Source: a virus
Length of the DNA stretch: 64,000 bases
IMG/VR virus record: IMGVR_UViG_3300027963_000056
Span: 29,912 to 93,911 of that record
Strand: one strand, 5' to 3'
Below the pieces are notes generated by a model, which ran no database searches, had not been told where the DNA came from, and saw nothing but the letters and a program-made list of their open reading frames with translations. The first letter of the stretch is position 1. Each line of letters opens with the position of its first letter. The translations under genes and the position numbers were made by a program. Shown piece after piece: positions 37,620 to 47,152 of the stretch.

Positions 37620-39290
37620 TTAAATTTGATACCAAATGTCGCCATCACTGCCGCCCGCCGGCGCCGATGCACTAACATATCTTGTGCCATAACCATTGGA
37701 GTTGGCTGCAATGGCCAAAGTCACATTGGCTGTCAATGCGCCGCCGCCTGACAATCCTGCGCCGGCTGTCACGGTAGTGGCACTGGCAGCCGCACCAAGA
37801 TTGGTTCTGGCATCAGCGGCTGTGCTGGCACCAGTACCACCATCTGCTACTGTTAAATCGGTTATTCCTGTGATTGATCCACCGGTGATGGCCACATTGC
37901 TTGCACCAAAATTAGTTATCCCAGTTATACTGCCGCCAGTGATGGTCACTGCTGTTGAACTTTGTGTTGCTATGCTACCTAGTCCAAGATTTAATCTTGC
38001 ATTAGTAGCCGTGTTAGCACCAGTACCACCGTCAGCAATACCAATAGTTGAACTTAATCCAGTGATATAGCCACCTGTGATAGCCACGTTGTTGGCATCT
38101 TGAACTGCCATAGTGCCAAGTCCAAGATTAGTTCTAGCACCAGAAGCAATAGTAGCACCAGTACCACCATCTGCCACAGCCACCGCACTAACAAGTCCGC
38201 TCACAGTGCCACCGGTGATTGCCACCCCGTTTATGGTACCACCAATAAATGCCACATTGCTGGTATTCATCACAGCAATGTTTCCTAACTGTAGTGCGGT
38301 CCTTGCACCAGCGGCTGTGCTGGCACCAGTACCACCATCTGCCAGTGCTAGATCAGTAATACCAGTTATGGAACCACCAGTGATGTTCACAGCATTGGCA
38401 TTCTGCTGGCTCATGGTAGGCAGAGCATTGGTCCAGTCGGTCACAAATCTTGTGGTGGCAATTTGCGTATTGCTCACTGTGATTGCGGCAGTGGGTGCTA
38501 GTGGAACACCAGTAAACGTAGGACTGAATTTTTCACCTTGTACAAAAGCAGTGGTAGCAATCCGAGTGGAATTATCGTTATATGTTGCGTTAGGTGCGAC
38601 AGGAGTACCAGTGAATACAGGACTGAGTTTTTCGCCTTGAACAAAAGCAGTGGTAGCAACCTGTGTGGTATTGGCACCGTAAGCGGCAGTGGGCGCAATT
38701 GGAGTGCCAGTAAACTGTGGACTGGCAGTGACAAAAGCAGTGGTGGCCAATTGTGTGGTGTCTGTACCTTGAGAGGCTGTGGGCGCTGTGGGAGTGCCGG
38801 CAAATGCTGGACTACTGGTAACAAATGCTGTGGTGGCCAATTGCGTGGTGGCTGTTCCTGTTGCGGCAGTAGGTGCAATTGGAATGCCTGTAAACTGTGG
38901 ACTTTGACTTACAAAAGCAGTGGTAGCAATTTGTGTGTTTGATGTTCCGGCAGCGGCAGTGGGTGCTGTGGGTACGCCAGTAAACGCAGGGCTAATTTTT
39001 TGTGCCTGCACATAATCTTGTGAGGCCAATGCTATCCAGGCGTTGGCGGTACTGTACGAGGAAATAACATCAGTGGCGCTGTTGTACCAAAGTTGTCCCA
39101 GAATTGGTTGTAAAGGTGCAGATGAGTTGGCAAAATTCTCCAACAAATACACGTAGTTTTCGTTTTCGTAAGCGCCGTAATCTGTTAGTGCTCGACCCAC
39201 CAGGGCCAAGTCTGTGGCGGTGGTGTTTACAGTGCCGTCTGCGACGATGGCAACTACATTTCCGCGGCTGTTGTTGATAATATATGACAT
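37620..39290 (-). CDS. Tail fibre repeat protein
   Basis: 556 residues. An N-terminal tail-binding region (VAIVADGTVNTTATDLALVG; LQPILGQLWYNSATD) is followed by about seven TGxPxAPTAAxGTxxTQIATTAFV repeats, and then ADGGTGAxTAxxARxNLGLG repeats alternating with NVAITGGxITG. These are classic fibre-shaft repeats of T4-like and pelagic phages. First gene of a minus-strand operon with the adhesin and hydrolase. Confidence 0.85.
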   Translation of the reverse strand: MSYIINNSRGNVVAIVADGTVNTTATDLALVGRALTDYGAYENENYVYLLENFANSSAPLQPILGQLWYNSATDVISSYSTANAWIALASQDYVQAQKISPAFTGVPTAPTAAAGTSNTQIATTAFVSQSPQFTGIPIAPTAATGTATTQLATTAFVTSSPAFAGTPTAPTASQGTDTTQLATTAFVTASPQFTGTPIAPTAAYGANTTQVATTAFVQGEKLSPVFTGTPVAPNATYNDNSTRIATTAFVQGEKFSPTFTGVPLAPTAAITVSNTQIATTRFVTDWTNALPTMSQQNANAVNITGGSITGITDLALADGGTGASTAAGARTALQLGNIAVMNTSNVAFIGGTINGVAITGGTVSGLVSAVAVADGGTGATIASGARTNLGLGTMAVQDANNVAITGGYITGLSSTIGIADGGTGANTATNARLNLGLGSIATQSSTAVTITGGSITGITNFGASNVAITGGSITGITDLTVADGGTGASTAADARTNLGAAASATTVTAGAGLSGGGALTANVTLAIAANSNGYGTRYVSASAPAGGSDGDIWYQI

Positions 39291-39309
39291 TGATAACTCC
39301 GAGTCCTTG

Positions 39310-39315
39310 TATTTA
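39310..39315 (-). promoter_or_regulatory. TAAATA late-promoter motif, minus tail operon
   Basis: CTAAATACA on the minus strand, 19 nt before the ATG at 39290; diverges from 39355-39360. Confidence 0.65.
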
Positions 39316-39354
39316 GCGACGGATTGTGTTCGCTGTGCCCGGCGTAAAGTTTGG

Positions 39355-39360
39355 TAAATA
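39355..39360 (+). promoter_or_regulatory. TAAATA late-promoter motif, plus tail operon
   Basis: GTAAATACA, 21 nt before the ATG at 39382. Confidence 0.65.
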
Positions 39361-39381
39361 CAGCACTAGGACTGCAAATTT

Positions 39382-39648
39382 ATGACACAGCAAATAATCA
39401 ATGTAGGCAACGTTGCCAATGACGGGCAAGGTACTCCGCTACGCACAGCGTTTCAATATATAAACAGCAACTTTACTGAACTTTATAACAATGTTCAAAC
39501 CTCACCTCCTACTTCTTCAAGTGGGCAAGAAGGTGATGTACCGGGCATGATTGCGTTTGATCAAGAATATCTATATGTGTGTGTTTATGAGTATGACGCT
39601 ACCACTATAATTTGGTATCGCGTGGCGTTTGACCTCACCCCTTGGTAA
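39382..39648 (+). CDS. Short tail-associated protein
   Basis: 88 residues: INVGNVANDGQGTPLRTAFQ then YINSNFTELYNN is the N-terminal tail-attachment signature of many fibre-type proteins in T4-like aquatic phages, here followed only by a short beta segment. Probably a small tail or neck decoration protein. Confidence 0.7.
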   Translation: MTQQIINVGNVANDGQGTPLRTAFQYINSNFTELYNNVQTSPPTSSSGQEGDVPGMIAFDQEYLYVCVYEYDATTIIWYRVAFDLTPW

Positions 39649-39658
39649 AAAACAAAAT

Positions 39659-42600
39659 ATGAGTCAACCAATTTGGATCACTCCCGCAGGCAGTTTAGGT
39701 AGCATACCCGAAGGTGTGTTCTATCAAAATACCATGTTGGTCACAACAGATGCCTTGCCATTCGCGCCCACTTGCACGGCTACCACAACAGGTACCAACG
39801 TGATCACTTGTGCCAGCACCACTGGTATCTATGCAGGACTCACTGTGGTGTTTTCGGGCACAACATTCGGAGGAATAGATTCCACCACAAGGTACTATGT
39901 GCTGAATGTGGTCAATGCCACTCAATTCCGTATCACCACCACAGACACCAGTACTACCCCTGTTGTATTGACCACTGCCGCCGGCACAATGAGCACTGTG
40001 TTTAGACAGGATATTTATTATGCTGTGATTGCAGGGCAACTGCCGGCCGGAATACAGTGTTCTTCTAATGGAACAATTGTGGGAGTACCGGATGCATTGG
40101 CCAGTTTGCAAGGGGTTCCATTTGACGTCACAAGGTCGGTCACAAGCAAATTTACTCTAAGAGCATATACAGAAAATCAAGACGAGACCATTGACCGTAT
40201 CAGAGATCGAACTTTCAGTCTCACAGTGGTCAATGTCAACGCACCTGTGTTTACCTCTGCCAGTGACCTTGGCACATACTATGATGGTGACAGATTAGAC
40301 ATTCAGATTGCCATTGACAATGTTGGTCCCACTACTCCTGCTGTGGTCACACTGGTAGGCGGAGAATTGCCTGGCGAAGTTTCGGTCAGTGCCACAGGGT
40401 TGATATCGGGTTACATTCAGCCGGCTGTGAATGTTGATGAGGTTCCAGGATATGATTTGACTCCTCAAGATGTTGATCCTTATGACTTCCTTACCAGTGC
40501 CATCAACAAGAACTATCAATTCACACTACAGGTCACTGATGGTATCAATACCGACTTGCGGACCTTTAGTTTTTATGTGTACGACCGTACTACTCTCAAT
40601 GCCAGCACCACACAGATTACTGCTGACAATTCCAACATCACTGCTGATGAAGGTCGTGAACGCAGACCATTTATTGTGAATTCTCTGCCTGAGAACCTGG
40701 GCACTGTGCGCGGAGACAATTATTACGCACATCAGTTTATTGCCAACGACTATGACACACCTGATCTCAAATATGCTATCAGTGTGAATGAAGGATCGGG
40801 ATTGCCGCCAGGCCTGGCAATTGATCCCAACTCAGGTTGGTACTACGGATACATACCCGATCAAGGAGTTACCAAGATTGAGTACAGTTTCAATGTCGTG
40901 ACCTATCAAGCAGATTATGTGGGAACACCAATCACTTGCACTGCCACCACATTTGGCACAAACATAATCACTTGTGACAGTACCTCACAGATCGAAACTG
41001 GGCAACCCATTGTGTTTACCGGAACCAGTTTTGGCGGCATCACTGCGTCAGCCACTCAAGTTTACTATGTGCTTGACCAAGTAAGTGCCACAGAATTTAC
41101 CATAACCAACAATCTTGATAGCACTACCTCTGTGCCGTTGACCACTGCGGCTGGGTCCTTGACCGCCAATCTAATTGTGGCCAGTGATCCGTACCCATTC
41201 ACCTTGACCATATCTGGCACAGCCAATGCCGAAGTAGTTTGGTTTACTCCAAGCGATCTCGGCACAATCGAAAACGGTGCCACAAGTATGCTGGTGATTT
41301 CAGCAGAGAACACCGGCGGACGTGTACTAAAATATCGCCTCAAACCCGGCGCCAGTATAGCCCAGTTGCCATATGCCTACGTGCCAGGAGTATATAATCT
41401 CTTGCCACAAGGACTAAAATTACTGGAAACAGGAGAGATCTCCGGGCGTGTTACTTTCAACACATTTGCTGTTGACCTTGGGTCCACAACATTTGATGCC
41501 ACTCAGGCAGTCACAAGAAATCTAACCGTTCAGGAAACCACGTTCGACAGCACCTTCGTGTTCACAGTAAATGCCTATGCAGAAGATTCTCAACAGGTAC
41601 TTTACAATGTAAACGCAATCACAGTTGACAACGGCGGATCAGGATATAGTTCAGGGACTCCACCCGTGCTGACATTTAATACCCCCGTGGGTGCCAGTGC
41701 CAGAGCCGCCACAGTGGGCGAAATCACCATAATTGGTGGTGCTGTAACTGCTGTGGCCATTGATGATGGCGGTTCAGGATACACATTGTCAGATCCAGCC
41801 GTGCTCACAATTTCAGCAGGGTACGGCGGCTCAGGTGCAGAATTTACAGCAATCATGAAAGCCATTGGCACACGAGATGTTGTGAGCGTGGACAAAGAAT
41901 TCACAGTAAAAGTCCAACGTGTGTACAACAAACCCTATCAGAACTTGTTGATAGAAGCCATGCCCCCGGCCAATGATCGTGTGATGATAGCCGACCTCTT
42001 GGATAACGAAGAAATTTTTGTGCCAGACTATATCTACAGAATTGACGATCCTTACTTTGGCAAATCACATCGTGTGATCTACCAACATGCATTTGGCCTG
42101 GCCCCGGACACCTTGGAAACTTATGTGGCCAGCCTGTACGAAAACCACTACTGGAAAAATCTTGTGCTGGGTGAGATTTTAACAGCACAGGCTCTGGATC
42201 CTGTCACAGGCGAAGTTGTGTACGAAGTGGTATACAGCAAAATAATTGATGATCTTGTGAATGCCGCAGGCACCAGTGTGAGCAAAATTGTAAACTTACC
42301 CTATGCTATCGTTGATCCTGCAGACGGCAGTACACAACTCACACAAGTGTACCCCAACAGTTTGATCAACATGCGAGATCAAGTGATTGATGTTGTGGGA
42401 CAGATATCTACCAAATTGCCATTGTGGATGACTTCACCGCAGACTGATGGACGAGTTTTAGGATTCACCCCGGCTTGGGTCATGTGTTATGTCAAACCAG
42501 GGCGTAGTCGACAGATTGCGTACTATGTGCAGACACAGTTCCAGGGACACTTGAATGCTGTAGACTTCAAGGTTGATCGTTATGTGTTGGATCGCACCTT

Positions 42601-43783
42601 GAGTCGTAACTGGGATACTGCAACCCAGGACTGGACTCCTACTCCTAGTTTGACCACGTTTGACAGATATGGATCTGGACAATTCCCATTTGTTGGCTAT
42701 ATTGACATAGCCACAAGATTAGCCTATGCTGACATCAATAATCGTACATTAGAATATATTGCTGATCTTGGCGGCCTTGATGGACAACTTTCTAATATCA
42801 ACGGACAAACAATAGTTTTTGTCAAACAAGAATACTATACTGATTATGCTACCACTAGTGACGCCTGGCAAAGTTATACTGATCTGTATGGCACTGTGTA
42901 CAGCCCTGAAACTGTTGGCGAATACTTTGATGAAAGTTATACCATATCTGGCGGAAATACATACAATTGTACCAACACTTATGTCACCACCAATTATATA
43001 AAGGCAGCAACTACAGCAGACATGTATACCAATGACCCTGTGTGGTTTACTGGTGTTGTGTTTGGCGGTATAGATGACAATGGCACCAATGGACTAACTC
43101 AAATATATTATGTGACCGATGTTGTTCACACCACCTGCACTGCTACTGCTAGTGGAACAAACTTGATAACTTGTGCTGATGCTACCTATCTCAACACCAA
43201 CGATGTGGTATGGTTCTATGGCACCACATTTGGAGGAGTAGATGCACTTACCGCCAGCAATACTATTCAAGAATATTATGTGACCAAGATATCCGGTACT
43301 ACATTTAAGATTTCATTGACACAAGGCGGCGCTTTTGTGGCTTTATCGACTGCATCAGGATCAATGACAGTGAACACCAGTTATTTCACAGTGAGTGAAA
43401 CTGCGGGCGGCAGCAATGTTGTGTTGTCCACTGCCGCAGGCAGCATGATTGTGAACTTTGGCAACACACGAATGGCAGTGTACACAATCAGTGTGGATCT
43501 TGTGACCACGTTGGTCACCCTTGTACCTACCCAACTCACTGCAGAAACACAATATATTCAGATCAATCGCGGACAACAATATGCAGGTCAACAGTTGTAT
43601 TATCCTACTAGCCCGGCACAAGGTTACACCCTAATTGCCTGGACCAATGTACCTGAAGCCACTTCGACAGAAACCACGTTTGATGGTGGTAGCATGGCAT
43701 TTATACAACCAGTTGATATGTACGATCCCACTGATCGGTATGATAAATATCTGGTATTTCCCAAAGCCAATATATTGGTATAA
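39659..43783 (+). CDS. Large virion tail/baseplate protein with Ig-like repeats
   Basis: 1374 residues from the ATG at 39659. Early part has cadherin/Ig-like modules of the LPAGIQCSSNGTIVGVPDAL type (He_PIG-like). Four copies of a TCTATxxGTNxITC ... FSGTTFGGI ... YYVL module recur (near residues ~35, ~420, ~1115, ~1165). The C-terminal half has KPYQNLLIEAMPPANDR and other sequences I associate with large structural proteins of T4-like aquatic phages. Likely a baseplate-attached or fibre-network protein. Confidence 0.75.
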   Translation: MSQPIWITPAGSLGSIPEGVFYQNTMLVTTDALPFAPTCTATTTGTNVITCASTTGIYAGLTVVFSGTTFGGIDSTTRYYVLNVVNATQFRITTTDTSTTPVVLTTAAGTMSTVFRQDIYYAVIAGQLPAGIQCSSNGTIVGVPDALASLQGVPFDVTRSVTSKFTLRAYTENQDETIDRIRDRTFSLTVVNVNAPVFTSASDLGTYYDGDRLDIQIAIDNVGPTTPAVVTLVGGELPGEVSVSATGLISGYIQPAVNVDEVPGYDLTPQDVDPYDFLTSAINKNYQFTLQVTDGINTDLRTFSFYVYDRTTLNASTTQITADNSNITADEGRERRPFIVNSLPENLGTVRGDNYYAHQFIANDYDTPDLKYAISVNEGSGLPPGLAIDPNSGWYYGYIPDQGVTKIEYSFNVVTYQADYVGTPITCTATTFGTNIITCDSTSQIETGQPIVFTGTSFGGITASATQVYYVLDQVSATEFTITNNLDSTTSVPLTTAAGSLTANLIVASDPYPFTLTISGTANAEVVWFTPSDLGTIENGATSMLVISAENTGGRVLKYRLKPGASIAQLPYAYVPGVYNLLPQGLKLLETGEISGRVTFNTFAVDLGSTTFDATQAVTRNLTVQETTFDSTFVFTVNAYAEDSQQVLYNVNAITVDNGGSGYSSGTPPVLTFNTPVGASARAATVGEITIIGGAVTAVAIDDGGSGYTLSDPAVLTISAGYGGSGAEFTAIMKAIGTRDVVSVDKEFTVKVQRVYNKPYQNLLIEAMPPANDRVMIADLLDNEEIFVPDYIYRIDDPYFGKSHRVIYQHAFGLAPDTLETYVASLYENHYWKNLVLGEILTAQALDPVTGEVVYEVVYSKIIDDLVNAAGTSVSKIVNLPYAIVDPADGSTQLTQVYPNSLINMRDQVIDVVGQISTKLPLWMTSPQTDGRVLGFTPAWVMCYVKPGRSRQIAYYVQTQFQGHLNAVDFKVDRYVLDRTLSRNWDTATQDWTPTPSLTTFDRYGSGQFPFVGYIDIATRLAYADINNRTLEYIADLGGLDGQLSNINGQTIVFVKQEYYTDYATTSDAWQSYTDLYGTVYSPETVGEYFDESYTISGGNTYNCTNTYVTTNYIKAATTADMYTNDPVWFTGVVFGGIDDNGTNGLTQIYYVTDVVHTTCTATASGTNLITCADATYLNTNDVVWFYGTTFGGVDALTASNTIQEYYVTKISGTTFKISLTQGGAFVALSTASGSMTVNTSYFTVSETAGGSNVVLSTAAGSMIVNFGNTRMAVYTISVDLVTTLVTLVPTQLTAETQYIQINRGQQYAGQQLYYPTSPAQGYTLIAWTNVPEATSTETTFDGGSMAFIQPVDMYDPTDRYDKYLVFPKANILV

Positions 43784-43797
43784 CTAGGACAAAAACA

Positions 43798-44679
43798 ATG
43801 GCAAGTCAAATTAACCCAAATGACATCGACGGAGCGTATCCGGTCGCTGGACAAGACAACAACTCGCAAGGTTTTCGTGATAATTTCACCAACACCAAAA
43901 CAAACTTTACCTATGCGGCCGACGAAATTACTGATTTACAGAACAATGTGTTGTTGAAGTCTGCACTAACTGGTACTACATTGGACAACAACATGAACAA
44001 TGGTAACATTTATGCTGTGAACTTGAATGATGTTAGTACCAATCGCATAACCATTGCCACAACAACAGGTGCTATTGCTGTGAACTATGCCTCGGGACAA
44101 TACCAAACAATCGGTGCGACCACAGGTAGTATCACTTTGAGTTTTACAAACTTTCCGGCCGCTGGTTATTACGGTTCAGTTTGCCTACAAATCACAATTG
44201 GTAGTGCCGCACACACTGTGACCTTGCCCGCGGCTGTGAGTGTGAATGCAGTTGGCGTTCAAGGATATGCGTCAAATGTAATCACTTTTGCTGCCGCAGG
44301 TGTTTATGAGTTCAATTTTGGCTCCAGCGACGGTGGTAGTACAATTACTATAACTGAAAACAATAAAAAAATCCAACCTCTCAACAACAGCAGTGAATCA
44401 CTGGCTAGTGCCGGTGCCGCCAGTTTGGCCTTGACCACCAGTTACTTTACCACAAGTGGAACTGCTACATTGGCTGCAGGTGTGAGTGGACAAATCAAAA
44501 CGTTCATGCAAACTGCCAGTACCACTGCCATGGTTTTGACTGTGACCAATGCTGGTTGGAAAAGTTCGGGCACTGGTACTATAACCTTCCCAGCAACCAC
44601 ATACGGAACAGGATGCACCTTGCAATACGTCAACAGCAAATGGTACGTTATTGGTAACAACGCTTGCACATTCGGTTAA
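43798..44679 (+). CDS. Virion structural protein (INPNDIDG type)
   Basis: 293 residues beginning MASQINPNDIDGAYPVAGQD then NNSQGFRDNFTNTKTNF, the signature N-terminus of a tail protein family in T4-like cyanophages and relatives. The remainder is beta-rich, Thr/Ala/Gly-rich. Same operon as the preceding giant protein. Confidence 0.8.
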   Translation: MASQINPNDIDGAYPVAGQDNNSQGFRDNFTNTKTNFTYAADEITDLQNNVLLKSALTGTTLDNNMNNGNIYAVNLNDVSTNRITIATTTGAIAVNYASGQYQTIGATTGSITLSFTNFPAAGYYGSVCLQITIGSAAHTVTLPAAVSVNAVGVQGYASNVITFAAAGVYEFNFGSSDGGSTITITENNKKIQPLNNSSESLASAGAASLALTTSYFTTSGTATLAAGVSGQIKTFMQTASTTAMVLTVTNAGWKSSGTGTITFPATTYGTGCTLQYVNSKWYVIGNNACTFG

Positions 44680-44686
44680 CCCGCAC

Positions 44687-44715
44687 TTGACATCCTACAT
44701 GTTCTAGTGTAAACT
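44687..44715 (+). promoter_or_regulatory. Sigma-70-like promoter, leaderless gene
   Basis: TTGACA (44687-44692), 17 bp, TAAACT (44710-44715, 4/6 of consensus); ATG 6 nt later at 44722. Confidence 0.6.
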
Positions 44716-44721
44716 AACAAC

Positions 44722-44964
44722 ATGGAACATCCTTTAATCGGTGACATAAACGAATTAACCATTGATGAACTCAGTGCTCGAGTCAGCGAACTCTCCAATA
44801 AACTCAACATAGCCATCGGAATGGGCAATGCCCATTTATGCGATCAAATCAGAATGGCCCTGGAAACTTTTCGAAACAAGTATCAAGACAAACTTCGAGA
44901 ATCTTACAAGAAACAAGAAGAAATCAACCACATCAACTTTGACGACAAGATCAATATCAAATGA
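44722..44964 (+). CDS. Small conserved phage protein
   Basis: 80 residues: LIGDINELTIDELSARVSEL then NAHLCDQIRMALETFRNKYQ. Helical, coiled-coil-prone; known from other T4-like phages without function. Predicted leaderless; ATGA overlap downstream. Confidence 0.65.
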   Translation: MEHPLIGDINELTIDELSARVSELSNKLNIAIGMGNAHLCDQIRMALETFRNKYQDKLRESYKKQEEINHINFDDKINIK

Positions 44965-45560
44965 ATGTTAGACTACAATACGACCTAGATTTCCTTGCAG
45001 GTGTCTACTACGAAGATCAACTGCAAATGAATCGATACACAGTGAGTCTCAACTTGCTGACCAAAAGCAAAGATTCAGCCAGTACTAATATTGCACTGGA
45101 TCGAGCCAAGGCATTTGTGCATGGTGCCCTAGAGAGCACAGTTTTTATAAATCAAGCCAACGTGGAACGAGCCGAGTTCATGCAAATGATAGGTATCAAT
45201 GTTACCACCTTGCCCCAAGAGCCGGTTGACCAGATTGTTGGCATGATGTTATACTACAAACTCAACGCTGTGATGGAACAGCGCATGACTGTGACTGGAC
45301 TGGATATTGCCAGTTCACTAGGTGACAATGTTTGGTACCAACACGATGAAGAAGATCTGTCCGGACCATTTGCTGGGGACGGTTGGTGGTATCGGGCCAG
45401 CATGCAACATGAAAGTGTAGAGCGTGATCCTGAGCCCGGTAACATTGTCAAAGTAATGTCAACTGGTTGGTATGAGTTGGATCTTGAATGGCCAGAGAAC
45501 ACAACGCCAGCCAATGACAACACAGTGGTATATGCAAACTTTCCACGAAATGAAAAGTAA
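44961..45560 (+). CDS. Hypothetical phage protein
   Basis: 199 residues: DLDFLAGVYYEDQLQMNRYT, a helical centre (ALDRAKAFVHGALESTVFIN), then DNVWYQHDEEDLSGPF and an acidic C-terminus. Located between small replication-region genes; function unknown. Confidence 0.6.
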   Translation: MNVRLQYDLDFLAGVYYEDQLQMNRYTVSLNLLTKSKDSASTNIALDRAKAFVHGALESTVFINQANVERAEFMQMIGINVTTLPQEPVDQIVGMMLYYKLNAVMEQRMTVTGLDIASSLGDNVWYQHDEEDLSGPFAGDGWWYRASMQHESVERDPEPGNIVKVMSTGWYELDLEWPENTTPANDNTVVYANFPRNEK

Positions 45561-46068
45561 TCAATACGGTGAAATAATACTTGATGAAACTGACTTGTGT
45601 GATTTAATCATGCAAGGTCGTGATCTCACACAGATGAAATGTGTGGTGGATCCGGGTGTGGATGTAGAATCAGCGATTCATTTGATAGAAGATCCCGGAC
45701 AGTTGGCAACATGGACATTCCCCGACGACAGCGATATCAGTGTGCCTGACTGGGATAACTTGCAACAAAGACGCTGGCACATGCCCCCGGAATATCAGCA
45801 GTTGGACATTGCCGAGCATGTGGTTGGATTATGTGACACAGCAGAAAAATTACAACGTGTGGCTCACGAACTGCTGTTATATCAAGAGCGTGGATTGTTT
45901 GATCTGCTACGATACTTGAAATATCTAGTGGATGTGATGAAAAACAACTGTGTGATCTGGGGAGTTGGGCGTGGTTCCAGCGTGGCCAGTTATGTGCTAT
46001 ACTTGTTGGAAGTACACCGAATAGATTCAATGTATTATGATTTAGACGCAGGCGAGTTCTTGCGTTAA
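45550..46068 (+). CDS. DNA polymerase III alpha-like fragment protein
   Basis: 172 residues from the ATG at 45550. The C-terminal ~75 residues, RVAHELLLYQERGLFDLLRY ... VIWGVGRGSSVASYVLYLLE ... VDSMYYDLDAGEFLR-like, align with the palm-entry region of bacterial DnaE that contains GPGRGSxAxSLVAY, but the protein ends just before the catalytic Asp-x-Asp. It therefore cannot polymerise DNA by itself. It may bind clamp or nucleotide, or act as a decoy. Close to the clamp-loader gene. Confidence 0.65.
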   Translation: MKSNQYGEIILDETDLCDLIMQGRDLTQMKCVVDPGVDVESAIHLIEDPGQLATWTFPDDSDISVPDWDNLQQRRWHMPPEYQQLDIAEHVVGLCDTAEKLQRVAHELLLYQERGLFDLLRYLKYLVDVMKNNCVIWGVGRGSSVASYVLYLLEVHRIDSMYYDLDAGEFLR

Positions 46069-46071
46069 ATA
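46066..46071 (+). promoter_or_regulatory. TAAATA late-promoter motif
   Basis: TTAAATATG overlapping the stop codon of the preceding gene, 18 nt before the ATG at 46090, with AGGAG in the leader. Confidence 0.5.
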
Positions 46072-46089
46072 TGTTTTTAGGAGATAGCG

Positions 46090-46308
46090 ATGACAAATGA
46101 AGTATACAAATCAGCCAATGGCAAAACTGTAGACATGGGCGCCTTGCGCCTGCAAAACGAAAAGGTTCGTGCTGTGGGCAACATGCGTGTGAATGCTCGC
46201 GGCGATGTTATTAATGACAACAATGAAGTTATTCGCACTAGAAACGAACAAGTTTCAAAACAATATCAAAAACAAACCCAGCCAAATTCACCTAAAGGAC
46301 GTCAATGA
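46090..46308 (+). CDS. Small conserved T4-like phage protein
   Basis: 72 residues: VYKSANGKTVDMGALRLQNE then KVRAVGNMRVNARGDVINDN, a small family frequent in T4-like aquatic phages (possible structural or assembly factor). ATGA overlap with the GroES-like gene. Confidence 0.65.
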   Translation: MTNEVYKSANGKTVDMGALRLQNEKVRAVGNMRVNARGDVINDNNEVIRTRNEQVSKQYQKQTQPNSPKGRQ

Positions 46309-46706
46309 CCAAACCAGCATTCGAAGCGCACAGATTCAATCGTGATCAAATTCGTCCACTCAACGATGTGGTTATTGTGGGCGAGATGGTGTTTACCGAA
46401 CGTTTTACCAACACAGGCATTGTGTTGCTCAGTGACAACGGCAAAAGTTCAGGCATTCGCCCGCGCTGGGGCCAGGTGTATGCAGTGGGCCCGGATCAAA
46501 AGGATGTGCGTGTGGGCGAGTGGGTTTGTGTGGCACACGGTCGTTGGACCCGCGGAATTGACGTGGAAGACGAGTCTGGCAAGCATACCTTGAGACGAAT
46601 AGATCCCAAAGATATCTTGTTAAGCGCAGATGACATGCCCGATGATTTGACATTCTCGGGTGCAATACATGTAGAAGCCAAACCCACACACATGCAACAC
46701 ACATGA
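46305..46706 (+). CDS. GroES-like co-chaperonin
   Basis: 133 residues. IRPLNDVVIVGEMVFTERFT then NTGIVLLSD ... WGQVYAVGPDQKDVRVGEWV, the GroES beta-barrel pattern with a mobile-loop region (~27-45). Phage T4 gp31 replaces GroES for capsid folding; a similar role is likely here, and the position after a late promoter fits. The C-terminal tail (~100-133) is extra. Confidence 0.75.
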   Translation: MTKPAFEAHRFNRDQIRPLNDVVIVGEMVFTERFTNTGIVLLSDNGKSSGIRPRWGQVYAVGPDQKDVRVGEWVCVAHGRWTRGIDVEDESGKHTLRRIDPKDILLSADDMPDDLTFSGAIHVEAKPTHMQHT

Positions 46707-46948
46707 CCACGGACTGGAATGTGCAAACCGTTATTTGGGAATGCCAAAAAATGTACCACGGAGCAAATGATCCACACATGACGGGTTTTGTCAATTGGCC
46801 TTGCAAACAAGACTTGTATCGTGTAAAATTTGCTGTAGACGAGATGCTCCGGAACACTGGCACATTTGTTGGTGAACAGGAGTGGTTGGACGAACAGCAA
46901 AAGGAAAAAATGTGGAAGGCACTAAATGACACAACATCTAATAAATGA
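46703..46948 (+). CDS. Small hypothetical protein
   Basis: 81 residues: VIWECQKMYHGANDPHMTGF then PCKQDLYRVKFAVDEMLRNT. ATGA-coupled upstream, overlaps downstream by 23 bp. Unknown. Confidence 0.55.
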   Translation: MTTDWNVQTVIWECQKMYHGANDPHMTGFVNWPCKQDLYRVKFAVDEMLRNTGTFVGEQEWLDEQQKEKMWKALNDTTSNK

Positions 46949-47138
46949 AGCAGGTGGTATTCGAACCTATATCGAAACACAAGAATTGGCTAATCCTCAA
47001 CACCAGGAATGGCGTCGTGTGAGAATTTACACAACATATGAAAACTCACGTGATCCCGAATACCGACAAAATCAACTTGATTTGTGCCTGGAACCAGGAG
47101 CATTTGCAAATCTCAAAGCCGTAGTAAACAGTCTTTAA
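46926..47138 (+). CDS. Small hypothetical protein
   Basis: 70 residues: EWRRVRIYTTYENSRDPEYR then LDLCLEPGAFANLKAVVNSL, a beta-strand/helix mini-domain I have seen in other phages. Immediately precedes the clamp-loader gene. Confidence 0.55.
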   Translation: MTQHLINEAGGIRTYIETQELANPQHQEWRRVRIYTTYENSRDPEYRQNQLDLCLEPGAFANLKAVVNSL

Positions 47139-47152
47139 GAAAGCAGATACAG

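Noticed and set aside
37696-38942. Plus-strand frames opposite the minus-strand tail fibre
   Set aside because: Antisense shadows of the repeat-rich fibre; the minus frame has known fibre repeats and a late promoter.
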